In this document: positions 44,063 through 52,320 of the stretch, piece by piece
How positions within the stretch are numbered: position 1 is the first letter of the stretch
Layout: every line of letters begins with the position of its first letter
Origin: a bacterium M00.F.Ca.ET.205.01.1.1
GTDB lineage: Bacteria > Pseudomonadota > Alphaproteobacteria > Rhizobiales > Rhizobiaceae
Length of the DNA stretch: 64,000 nucleotides
Assembly (NCBI GenBank): GCA_004791255.1
Contig: SRUQ01000001.1
Span: forward strand, 434,001 to 498,000
Reading direction: 5' to 3'
The notes under the pieces: generated by a model
Told to the model about the DNA's origin: nothing
Databases searched by the model: none
What the model saw: the letters and a program-made list of their open reading frames with translations, nothing else
Translations under genes and position numbers: made by a program

Positions 44063-44860
44063 ATGGCCGACAGCGATGTCAAGACCGAGACAGCGGGCGA
44101 AGCCATGCCGCTGTTTTATTCCAGGCCGGAGGCGCTCAACCCGGTCCGGCACGGTTCGCTGGGGCTGACCGCGCGCAGCGACTTTTCCTTCGCCCGCGCG
44201 GCGCACGCCATCCCGGTGGTGGCCTCGGAAATGCCGGCGGCGATGCGCTCCTACCCGATCGTCTTCATCGGCGCCGCCAAGGCGCCGGTCATCATCACCG
44301 GCGTGCGCAAGAACGAGAACCTGTTCGTCGATGCCGACGGCAAATGGACCGGGCCGCACTATGTCCCCGCCTATGTCCGCCGCTATCCCTTCATCCTTGC
44401 CGAGGATCCCAAGCAGCCCGGCCGGCTGACCTTATGCGTCGACCGGGCGAGCGAGCGGGTCATCGACCAGTTGCTGGCGCCGTTCCGCGACGACAAGGTG
44501 CTGCCGTTCTTCAGCGGCAATGAACCGACCGAGGCGACAAAACAGGCGCTCGCCTTCTGCAACCAGTTCCAGATCGATTTCAACGCCACCCGCGCCATGA
44601 TCGAGAAGATCGACAAGCACGACCTGTTCGCGCCGCGCCAGAGCAAAGTGACGCTGGAAGGCGGCGAAGTGCTCAACCTCACCGATTTCCAGGTGATCGA
44701 CGAGCCGGCCTTCAACAAATTGAGCGACGAGGCCTTTCTCGACCTCAGGAAATCAGGCGCGCTCGGCCTCATCTATTGCCACCTCGCCTCGACCAACAGC
44801 TGGACGTCGCTGGTCCACCAGGCCTCGCTGCGCAAGGCGGACGGCGCGAAGAAGGCCTAG
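44063..44860 (+). CDS. SapC-family protein
   Basis: 265 residues from ATG 44063 (GAGGAACG upstream). The SapC pattern is clear: PLFYSRPEALNPVRHGSLGL, AAHAIPVVASEMPAAMRSYP, YVPAYVRRYPFILAED and CHLASTNSWTSLVHQASL near the end. The family is named after a gene beside the Campylobacter S-layer genes; its biochemical role is unknown. It has no signal peptide. It is the last gene before the left bracket repeat. Confidence 0.88.
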   Translation: MADSDVKTETAGEAMPLFYSRPEALNPVRHGSLGLTARSDFSFARAAHAIPVVASEMPAAMRSYPIVFIGAAKAPVIITGVRKNENLFVDADGKWTGPHYVPAYVRRYPFILAEDPKQPGRLTLCVDRASERVIDQLLAPFRDDKVLPFFSGNEPTEATKQALAFCNQFQIDFNATRAMIEKIDKHDLFAPRQSKVTLEGGEVLNLTDFQVIDEPAFNKLSDEAFLDLRKSGALGLIYCHLASTNSWTSLVHQASLRKADGAKKA

Positions 44861-44967
44861 AGCCGGACGATTTCAGGTCGAACCGGCCCGAAATCTGAAT
44901 CCGGCTCTAAATCCAAGACATAGAGCATGATGTCGTCCGAAACCGCTTCACGCTTTTCGGCATCGCG
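44857..44967 (+). repeat. Left copy of the ~112-bp bracketing repeat (family C)
   Basis: Begins CTAGAGCCGGACGATTTCAG and ends CTTTTCGGCATCG. Shared blocks with the right copy (63049-63162, reverse orientation): GATTTCAGGTCGAA, TCTGAATCCG, ATAGAGCATGATGTCGTCCG and TTCACGCTTTTCGGCATCG; I estimate close to 90% identity by eye. It overlaps the end of the SapC gene. It is probably a dispersed rhizobial repeat, but these are the only two copies in the window and they face each other. Confidence 0.85.
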
Positions 44968-45261
44968 CGCTTCGGCGGGTTCGGCGTTTCCATGAAACGA
45001 TGAAACGCTCCGGAGAGCCATGCACTTGTTCCTGGCTATGGCAAGAACGAGGTATCATCCAAGAAATACAGCAATGGTATGTTCTTGCTTTTGGCACCGG
45101 ATGGTGCACACTTTACTTCTTGAGATTTTCCCACGACTTGCATAAGAGGCCGTTTCGAAATTCGTCCTGGCGAGCCGTGCGGTTCCTCCAGGCTGCAGCG
45201 GCCGCAAGCGTCCCCGGTTCAACCGGAGCAGCCGCCGACGCAGCAGAAACGGAGGACGATG
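44968..45261. other. Leader region before the patatin gene
   Basis: About 290 bp without a supported gene. It is less GC-rich around 45050-45140, where the promoter of the rightward arm probably lies. The best pair, TTGAGA (45120-45125) and CATAAG (45141-45146), has only 15-bp spacing and is not convincing. A strong GGAGG precedes the patatin start. Confidence 0.35.
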
Positions 45262-46377
45262 ATGGCGGATATATCAGAAGCCGGGACCGTCGACCGAAAG
45301 ACCCCGGCTCTGGCGCTTTCGGGCGGCGGCTTTCGGGCGACGCTGTATCACTGCGGCGCCCTGATGCGGCTCAACGAACTTGGCTTCCTGTCCAGGCTCA
45401 GCCGCATATCGAGCGTCTCCGGCGGTTCGATCGCCTCCGGCATGCTTGCCGCCGCATGGCCGCGGCTGAAGTTCGGGAACGGCACCGCCACCAATCTCGA
45501 CGCCGAGGTCATCGCCCCGCTGCGGGCCTTCTGCCGCCGGTCCATCGACACGATGGCGGTCGGCTGGGGCAGCCTGCTTCCCGGCAAGTCGATCGGCGAT
45601 GTGCTGGCCGATGCCTATGATGACATGTTCAAGGGCATCACCTTGCAGGATCTGCCCGACACACCGCAATTCGTGTTCAACGCCACGAACCTGCAGACCG
45701 GCCGCCTCGTCCGCCTGATGAAGGTGCGGCTGGCGGACTTCACCATTGGCGAGATCATCAAGCCGAAGGTGCGGCTTGCCGTGGCGGTTGCCGCATCGAG
45801 CGCTTTCCCGCCCGTGCTTTCGCCGGTCGAAATCAAGGTGGATCCCGACAGCTGGGTGAAAATGAAAGGCGCCGTGCATCACGGCGACAAGGCCTATACG
45901 CGCGCCCTTTCGCTCACCGACGGTGGTGCGTATGACAACCTCGGGCTGGAAACGGTGGACGATTTCAACCCGGTCATCGTCAGCGACGCCGGCGCGCCTT
46001 TCGGGACGGAAGAAAAGGCGAATGCCCTGTGGCCCACGCAAGCCCTGCGGGCGCTCGATATCGCCACCGACCAGGCGCGCGGCCTGCGCAAACGGCTGCT
46101 GTTCGCGCAATGCGCCGCCGACGGGCGCGTGGCGGCCTTCAGCGGCATAGACGGCAATCCGGCGGACTATCCCGCGCCTCAGATCCTGAAAGCCGATCCG
46201 GGCACTGCCGGAAAGCTGGCGCGCATGCGCACCCGGCTTGACCCCTTCTCGGACCAGGAGCAAGGGCAGTTGATCAACTGGGGCTGGCTGATGATGGATG
46301 TGGCCATGCGCAGCTATGTGGCGACCGCCGCGCCGGCGCCGTCGAAGCTGCCTTTGCCCGGCTTTCCCCTGGGCTGA
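45262..46377 (+). CDS. Patatin-like phospholipase
   Basis: 371 residues from ATG 45262 (GGAGG six bases upstream; ATG 45259 is possible). The patatin/cPLA2 catalytic parts are present: the glycine-rich oxyanion loop ALALSGGGFRATLYHCGAL (~residues 16-34), the nucleophile region SSVSGGSIASG with Ser56, and the D-G-G of SLTDGGAYDNLG with Asp220. This should be a Ser/Asp-dyad lipid acyl hydrolase, with no signal peptide. First gene of the rightward arm of the protease/lipase locus; 171 bp separate it from the trypsin-like gene. Confidence 0.92.
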   Translation: MADISEAGTVDRKTPALALSGGGFRATLYHCGALMRLNELGFLSRLSRISSVSGGSIASGMLAAAWPRLKFGNGTATNLDAEVIAPLRAFCRRSIDTMAVGWGSLLPGKSIGDVLADAYDDMFKGITLQDLPDTPQFVFNATNLQTGRLVRLMKVRLADFTIGEIIKPKVRLAVAVAASSAFPPVLSPVEIKVDPDSWVKMKGAVHHGDKAYTRALSLTDGGAYDNLGLETVDDFNPVIVSDAGAPFGTEEKANALWPTQALRALDIATDQARGLRKRLLFAQCAADGRVAAFSGIDGNPADYPAPQILKADPGTAGKLARMRTRLDPFSDQEQGQLINWGWLMMDVAMRSYVATAAPAPSKLPLPGFPLG

Positions 46378-46439
46378 TAGATGCACGGAGGTGTCTTGCC
46401 ATGCGGACAGCGGAACAACTTCGGCCGTCGATAGACCTC

Positions 46440-46505
46440 ACCGGTTCATTTCTGACGGATATATTTCTGTTGCCTAATTTTTACTTATGATGGATTTTAT
46501 AAACG
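46440..46505 (+). promoter_or_regulatory. AT-rich probable promoter region before the trypsin-MoxR operon
   Basis: A sharply AT-rich island in a GC-rich region, containing TTGCCTAATTTTTACTTATG and GGATTTTATAAACG, 45-110 bp before the trypsin-like start. TTGCCT with GATTTT 17 bp later is a weak sigma-70 pair. It suggests that the trypsin-to-subtilase genes have their own start of transcription. Confidence 0.35.
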
Positions 46506-46548
46506 CAGGGTTGGTCTTGTAGGAACGACCGGCCGGACGGGGGGCGGG

Positions 46549-48180
46549 GTGTCGGACGCGAAGTTGCGGGCGGAGCGCTGGAGCTGGACCTGCGCGCTCG
46601 AGAATTTCGCCGGTGTCTATGGCACCGGGGTGTTGATCGGCCCTGACCTCGTGCTGACGAATTTTCACGTCGTGCAAGCTCTGCAGAAATTGCAACGGGA
46701 CGACAGAAACCTCGTCGCCGCGGCCGGCATCCACTTCGACTATTTCGGACCAGGCGCCGGACAAACCGTCAGGCTGGCCACGGATTGGCTGCTGGCATTC
46801 TCGCCCTTCGCAAAGCGCGATCTCAACATCCAGGAGCAGCCCGAACAGGACAAACTCGACTACGCGGTGATCCGGTTGGAGCGACGGATAGGGGAAGAGC
46901 CGCTGCCCGAGGGCAACGCCGCCGGCTGGCCTGACGGGACGAAGCCGGCAAAGCGGGGCTGGCTTTTCCTGCCCGCGCCGGAAACGCGACCGGCGAGCGG
47001 CGTCAACATCAGCATCTACCATCACCCCTTCGGCTACCTGGACAACCGCGATCAGAGCATTCCCGGTGTCGAATCCAACGGCAGGATTGTCTCGATCGAC
47101 ATAGCCTGGCTCCGCGTGACCCATGATGCGAGAACCCAGCACGGTTCGTCGGGCGCGATCTGCTATGGCGACAATCTGGAACCGGTCGCGCTGCACCATG
47201 CCGGCGACCCGGGATCGGCGCTTGGCCAACAGTATCCGAACCAGAAACCTCTGCCGCCCGGCCAGCGCGCGATTCCGCTGGGCGCCATTACCGCGCAGCT
47301 CTCGCGCTTGCCCGACCAGTCGATCTACCAATCGATGCTGCCGCCCAAGGAAGCGTCCAGCACGGTCGAGGTCGGCAAAACCAACGAGGTGATCACGCAG
47401 GAGGTCCTGAAAAGCCGGCACAAGCGGGCCATGGCGCTGCTGGACCGGGACGATCCCGAATGGAACATCATCGATTCCATACAGACGGCAAAGAGCCTGG
47501 TGCACGCCATCGCCTGCCGGTCGGTCGATGGACCGGGATTTTTCATGACACGCTTGCGGGAAGCGAGCCTTGCCTTCGAAAAGCTGCCGCGCCCCGAAAT
47601 GGAGGATCGGCTTTCGCGCTTTCTCAACAAGGGGGCGACCGAAAATGGCTGGCGCGACGGCTCGGCCACGCTCGACATGACGCTGGCCCCGGCCGACGCT
47701 GCCGCCAAGATCGTCAGGAGAATCGACTATGAGATCACACCCGAACAGGGCACCGTCTTCGCCATAGAACAGACATTCGACAGGTTCGATTTCGAGCGCC
47801 AGCGCCTGATCGTCACCGAAGTCGGCCGACTGTGCACGAAATTGGTCAACGATGGGCGAACCAATTTCCAGATTTTCTTCATCTACCAGGACAACGGGTC
47901 GGCGCCGCAACGCTGGGCGCGGGAACGCGCGTCCATCCCGACCCTATGGGCAAATCCGCCGCCCCCCGGCTCAAACCTTGGCCAGTGCCTGAATTTCGAT
48001 GACATAGACTGCGGCCAGATGAAGCGTTGGATATTGGCGATCGACCGCGCCTACCGGATAGACCGTCAAAAGCTCTCCGACCGGGTGGATGACATTCTCG
48101 GGGACCGAAAAATGCCGTTCGCGGCGCTCGAGCCCAAACTCTGGACCGCCACGAAAGATTTCTATCGGAACACCAAATAG
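46549..48180 (+). CDS. Trypsin-like serine protease with uncharacterised C-terminal domain
   Basis: 543 residues, GTG start. The N-terminal ~250 residues form a chymotrypsin-fold protease: His40 in LVLTNFHVV, Asp104 in DKLDYAVIRL and Ser201 in TQHGSSGAICYG. There is no signal peptide, so it probably acts in the cytosol. Residues ~265-543 (VEVGKTNEVITQEVL onward, with DRFDFERQRLIVTEVGRL and LDRAYRI-like segments) match no domain I can name; such proteases in conflict loci often carry effector-associated adaptor domains here. Twelve bases separate it from the MoxR gene, so it belongs to the same operon. Confidence 0.85.
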   Translation: MSDAKLRAERWSWTCALENFAGVYGTGVLIGPDLVLTNFHVVQALQKLQRDDRNLVAAAGIHFDYFGPGAGQTVRLATDWLLAFSPFAKRDLNIQEQPEQDKLDYAVIRLERRIGEEPLPEGNAAGWPDGTKPAKRGWLFLPAPETRPASGVNISIYHHPFGYLDNRDQSIPGVESNGRIVSIDIAWLRVTHDARTQHGSSGAICYGDNLEPVALHHAGDPGSALGQQYPNQKPLPPGQRAIPLGAITAQLSRLPDQSIYQSMLPPKEASSTVEVGKTNEVITQEVLKSRHKRAMALLDRDDPEWNIIDSIQTAKSLVHAIACRSVDGPGFFMTRLREASLAFEKLPRPEMEDRLSRFLNKGATENGWRDGSATLDMTLAPADAAAKIVRRIDYEITPEQGTVFAIEQTFDRFDFERQRLIVTEVGRLCTKLVNDGRTNFQIFFIYQDNGSAPQRWARERASIPTLWANPPPPGSNLGQCLNFDDIDCGQMKRWILAIDRAYRIDRQKLSDRVDDILGDRKMPFAALEPKLWTATKDFYRNTK

Positions 48181-48192
48181 AGGAAAGCGGCG

Positions 48193-49263
48193 ATGTGGTT
48201 CAACTCCTTCTCGGATCAGAAAGAGGACAAGGGCAAGTCGCTGACCGCCAATGGCATGGCGGAGGACTTCAAGGGCAAGGGCTACGTCTTCAATCCCGAG
48301 CTGGAAGCCGCGGTCGACGTGGCGATCGGGCTCGGGCGGCCGCTGCTGGTTTCCGGCGAACCGGGCGGCGGCAAGACCGAGCTTGGTTTCGCCATCGCGC
48401 GGCGGCTTGGCATTTCCAGGCTCTATTTCTTCTCGACGCGGTCGGTCTCGGAAGCCCGCGACCTGTTTTACACCTATGACGCGGTGCGGCGCTTTCGCGA
48501 CGCGAATTTTCGCGAGGCTGCCGACAAGAAACGCTCGGCCGCCGACTACATCGAATATCAGGCGCTCGGCGCGGCGATCCTCGATGCCCAGCCCTATGCC
48601 AATGTCAGCCATATGCTTGACGGCGCGCGGGCTTATCTGCATCCGGAAGATGAAAGGTCCAAACTGCCGAAGGCCGCACGCCACCCGCAGCGCACCATGG
48701 TCGTCATCGACGAGATCGACAAGGCATCGCGCGATTTCCCCAACGACGTGCTGTCCGAGATCGAGACCTTGCAGTTCGCCGTGCCCGAACTCGGCAGCAC
48801 CAATGCGGATGCCGAATCCAAGCGGCCGCAGACGCCGAGCTTTCCGGCCGACGCTTTGCTCAGGCCGATCATCGTCATCACCTCGAATGAAGAACGCCAG
48901 CTTCCCGACGCCTTCCTGCGGCGCTGCGTGTTCCACCAGATCCAGTTTCCCGACGACCAACAACTGCACACGATCATCAAGAACAATCTTGAGCGCCGAC
49001 TTCTGAAAACCGGCCTCGATCTGGTGCTCGACGACGACGACCGCATCGGCCTTCTCGCCCTCGTCGGCAAGCTCCGCAACCAGCCGGTCGACAAGAAGGC
49101 CGGCGTGTCCGAGATCGTCGATGCCGCCTTCCTGCTGGCATCGCCCAAGGATGCTGCGCCTGCCGCGCTCGGCGTGCGCCTGGAGGCGGCGATGGTGGCG
49201 CTGGCCAAGCTGAAGAACGACCGCGATATCCTGCGCGGGCTGCTGCCGCCAAAGGCCGGTTGA
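48193..49263 (+). CDS. MoxR-type AAA+ ATPase
   Basis: 356 residues. Walker A GEPGGGKT (55-62), Walker B MVVIDE followed by IDKA (169-177), and a sensor-like IVITSNEERQLPDAFLRRC put it in the MoxR/AAA_5 group. There is an insertion between A and B with YIEYQALGAAILD. MoxR ATPases act as chaperone-like remodelers, classically with a vWA partner. It sits between the trypsin-like protease and the large membrane protein with 12-bp gaps, so the three probably work as one unit. Confidence 0.92.
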   Translation: MWFNSFSDQKEDKGKSLTANGMAEDFKGKGYVFNPELEAAVDVAIGLGRPLLVSGEPGGGKTELGFAIARRLGISRLYFFSTRSVSEARDLFYTYDAVRRFRDANFREAADKKRSAADYIEYQALGAAILDAQPYANVSHMLDGARAYLHPEDERSKLPKAARHPQRTMVVIDEIDKASRDFPNDVLSEIETLQFAVPELGSTNADAESKRPQTPSFPADALLRPIIVITSNEERQLPDAFLRRCVFHQIQFPDDQQLHTIIKNNLERRLLKTGLDLVLDDDDRIGLLALVGKLRNQPVDKKAGVSEIVDAAFLLASPKDAAPAALGVRLEAAMVALAKLKNDRDILRGLLPPKAG

Positions 49264-49275
49264 GAGCCCGCGCCG

Positions 49276-52200
49276 ATGCCAAGCGAACCCTACCGCTTCG
49301 TCTGGGACGAGACCGCGCTCGGCGCCTTCTTCCTGGCTTATGAGCGCGAACGGGTCGCGGCTGGCGTCGGCGCCACCTTGCAACATGTGTCCATCCGCCA
49401 GCGCGCCGACGCCATGATGACGATGACCGGTCTGAACGACGGCACCTGTTGGCGCCGCGTCGGCGAGGAAAGCGCCAAGGATCTGTGGCGCCGCTATCTC
49501 ACCCCGGTGCTTGCCGAGACGCGCGAGTCGGCCGCCGCACTCGACCGGGCGATCGAGGACAACCCGCTGCCTGGCCGTTTCGAACCGGCGATCGGAATCG
49601 AACCGCCGCCAATACCCGGGCCGCCGCAACCGCCGGGCAGCACAGAAAGCGGGAAGCCGGAGCTGCGGCAACCGCCAAGAATGCGCCTGGCCGACATATT
49701 GAGGGCGATCTGGCACGTATTTGCCCGCCGCGAGACGGGTGCCGCGGCTTGCGTGCTGGCGGCGGCCATTCTGCTGCCGTGGCTTTGGACGACTTTCGGC
49801 GGGAGGGATATACCTGTCCAGCCAACCTGCCCACCCGCCTGCGTCACGGTCACCCCGCATGCCGTGACGGCGACGCCTGCACCGATCGATCCGTCGCAGC
49901 CGGTGGATGAGACGCGGTCGGCCCGCCTGCGCTTCCTCGACGTGACGATCGCGGCCGCCGAACAATACGGGTTCAGCATCTCGCCCTACACGCTCGCCGA
50001 ATATTATGCCGGCGAGGCCGACTTCGTCAGCGAGCCGGCACTGTTCCTGCAGGCCATGCTGAAGCGCTGGCCGCTGCCGGCGTACGAGCCGGTTCCGCCG
50101 ACCCTGGCGGGCGCCTATGCGCTCGGCCAATATTCGCTTGCCGCCGCCGAGCTCGACCTGGCGACTGGGCTCGACCGCGACCGGCTGCAGCTTGGCATCG
50201 ATTTGGCGACGCAGGAGACGCCAGACGATGTCGAGGGGGCGCAAGCCAAGCTCTATGCCAGGATACAGGCGTTTCGCTACAGCGAGACCAAGTTGACCAT
50301 ATATCGCATCGTCGCAGGACGTTTGTCCGTCCCACCTGACCGGATTTCGGAAACGACGCGGCTGAGCGAAGACCTCGGCGCCAACGATCATGACAGACTG
50401 GCCTTGCAGGACGCTCTGGACAAGGAATTCGGGGTCGATATCGGCCTCGACCGGAAAGGCAACGCTGTGCGTTTTCCGTCGACAGTCGGGGGCCTTGTCG
50501 ATTTGATTGAACAAGCGCTCGACCAGCCGGTGCTGCAGGGCGGCATGCAGCCGGTTGCCCAACACTGGCCCGACTGGCCGCGCTGGCTGCTGTTTTTGCC
50601 GCTGCTGCCGGTGCTCGGCTGGGCTGTCGTCAGCGGCTGGCGGGCGTGGCGCGCCGCGCTGACCAACCCGCCGGAGAATTTGCGCGGCACGCCGACGCCG
50701 ATCGCCTCGCGCGAACTGGCAAACAATGCGCCGAAGCCCGAGCGCCGGCTGGTGCGCCAGATCTCCTGGCACCCGCCGGTGCCGTCGCAGCGCCTCGATG
50801 TCAGGCGCAGCATTGCGCAGACATTGAAACGCGGCGGCTTCGCCCAGCCTGTCTTCGGCACCCGCAGCCGCACGGCGGAATTCCTGTTCCTTGTGCCGCA
50901 TCATCGCGACAACGACCATGAACGCGAGCGCGTGGCGAGGCTCATCACCGCACTCGAGACCGGCGGCCTCGCCCTCAATGTCTACGAATACAGCCCGGAT
51001 CCGCGCACGCTGGTCGGGGCCAGCGCCCGCAGCACGCAATCGGGACCGCTCGACCTGCGCGCACTGCTGGAACTGCATGGCGACGCACAGCTCGTCCTGA
51101 TTACCGACGGCAGTGACCTCGTCGACTACTTCACCCAGCGCCCCTTCAAATTCGTCGCCGAGAGCCTGCGTGCCTGGCCGGCGCGCATGCTGTTGACGCC
51201 GGTGCCGATGGCCGAATGGGGTGAGCGCGAGATGAACCTGTCGGCGGCGCTTGCCGCCCCGATCGGCCGGGCGACCCCGGACGGTTTCCACGATCTCGCC
51301 GCGGGCTTCGGCACGCGCCGCATTGCCCGCTGGCGCCCGCCGCCGCCGGTCTCGGGCGGCGGCATCGAGGAACTGGTCGAGCGCATCCAGGGCTGGCTGA
51401 AAGCGGCGGCGGCGCTGCTTGGCGCCACCCATTCGACGCCGCCGCGCCCCGAAATGCTGCGTGACGACGACTACACCATGCTTTCCGATATCCCGCCATC
51501 GGACACATCTCGCGCCGAGCTGGTTGCCGCCCTGCGTGAATGGCTTGGCGAAAACGGCTTCTACTGGCTGGCGGCCTGCGCCGGCTATCCGCAGCTCCGC
51601 TACGTCATAACAGTCTATCTCGGCAACCGGCTGTACGGCTCGCGCGGACCGATCCATGACGAGGAAGACCTGGCCAAGCTTTGCCTGCTGCCGTGGTTCC
51701 GGCAGGGCCGCATGCCGCTCTGGCTGCGCGAAAGCCTGTTTTCCGCACTGTCCCCGGAGCAGCGCACCGCCGTCGGCGGGGCACTGGCGGCAATGCTGCG
51801 CAGCGCGCGGGCGGCCGAAAAGACGGCGCCCGATACCGCACCGGCGGACAGGCCGCAAAGCGAAACCGGCAACCGGCAAGCACTGACCATCTGGCTGCCC
51901 GACGAAAACGGCATCGAGATCGCACCCGACGAAGTGGTCGCCGACTTCATGCTGCGCGATATGCCGGAGGTGGTGCCGACGTTGCATCTGCCGGCCAGCA
52001 GCGCGGTTTTCCGCGAACGCGCGCGCCGCATCATTTTGGTCCGGGCCGCGGCGGTCGCGGCCGTCGGGCTCTGGTGCTGGGCGATGCTGCGCTTCTGGCC
52101 GTCGAGCGCGGCCGCCCCGCACGCGCCGGGTGTCTGGCTGCCGCTGATTGCCATTGCGGCCGTCACGCTGCTTGGCCTGCTGGCGGTAGCGGTCTACTCG

Positions 52201-52320
52201 CGCCTGAAGACGCTAGGCTGGTTTCCTCGGCAGGCTCCTGATGTCTGGAAAACAGCGCGACGCGAAAATGATGGCGATGCTGCTCCAGGTGACTCGCGCA
52301 ACCTGGCCGAGGCACTCTGA
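49276..52320 (+). CDS. Large membrane protein with serine-less ACP-like domain and possible vWA-like domain
   Basis: 1,014 residues, no family recognised as a whole. Visible: a cytosolic N terminus (~1-100) and Pro-rich linker; TM helix ~155-174; an acyl-carrier-like module at ~342-415 in which RLSEDLGANDHDRLALQDAL aligns with the usual DLGxDSLxxxEL pattern but has Asp371 where the phosphopantetheine Ser belongs; TM ~434-458; a Rossmann-like region ~530-690 (AEFLFLVPHH then AQLVLITDGSD) reminiscent of vWA but lacking a DxSxS metal motif; TM pairs at ~920-945 and ~951-975. Its place directly after moxR, where a vWA partner is expected, supports that reading. The last base is also the first base of the WD40 gene start. 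Confidence 0.7.
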   Translation: MPSEPYRFVWDETALGAFFLAYERERVAAGVGATLQHVSIRQRADAMMTMTGLNDGTCWRRVGEESAKDLWRRYLTPVLAETRESAAALDRAIEDNPLPGRFEPAIGIEPPPIPGPPQPPGSTESGKPELRQPPRMRLADILRAIWHVFARRETGAAACVLAAAILLPWLWTTFGGRDIPVQPTCPPACVTVTPHAVTATPAPIDPSQPVDETRSARLRFLDVTIAAAEQYGFSISPYTLAEYYAGEADFVSEPALFLQAMLKRWPLPAYEPVPPTLAGAYALGQYSLAAAELDLATGLDRDRLQLGIDLATQETPDDVEGAQAKLYARIQAFRYSETKLTIYRIVAGRLSVPPDRISETTRLSEDLGANDHDRLALQDALDKEFGVDIGLDRKGNAVRFPSTVGGLVDLIEQALDQPVLQGGMQPVAQHWPDWPRWLLFLPLLPVLGWAVVSGWRAWRAALTNPPENLRGTPTPIASRELANNAPKPERRLVRQISWHPPVPSQRLDVRRSIAQTLKRGGFAQPVFGTRSRTAEFLFLVPHHRDNDHERERVARLITALETGGLALNVYEYSPDPRTLVGASARSTQSGPLDLRALLELHGDAQLVLITDGSDLVDYFTQRPFKFVAESLRAWPARMLLTPVPMAEWGEREMNLSAALAAPIGRATPDGFHDLAAGFGTRRIARWRPPPPVSGGGIEELVERIQGWLKAAAALLGATHSTPPRPEMLRDDDYTMLSDIPPSDTSRAELVAALREWLGENGFYWLAACAGYPQLRYVITVYLGNRLYGSRGPIHDEEDLAKLCLLPWFRQGRMPLWLRESLFSALSPEQRTAVGGALAAMLRSARAAEKTAPDTAPADRPQSETGNRQALTIWLPDENGIEIAPDEVVADFMLRDMPEVVPTLHLPASSAVFRERARRIILVRAAAVAAVGLWCWAMLRFWPSSAAAPHAPGVWLPLIAIAAVTLLGLLAVAVYSRLKTLGWFPRQAPDVWKTARRENDGDAAPGDSRNLAEAL

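Noticed and set aside
45000..45620. 206-codon plus-strand open frame over the patatin start
   Set aside because: Its second half is out of frame with clear patatin motifs and its first half has no recognisable domain; the patatin start has a strong ribosome site.
47971..52122. 1,383-codon open frame on the minus strand
   Set aside because: It lies antisense to the trypsin, MoxR and ACP-like genes, has repetitive Arg/Gly/Asp-rich composition, and is a by-product of high GC codon bias. The same applies to long antisense frames at 10752-13049, 32754-35579, 37455-39458 and 24102-26324.
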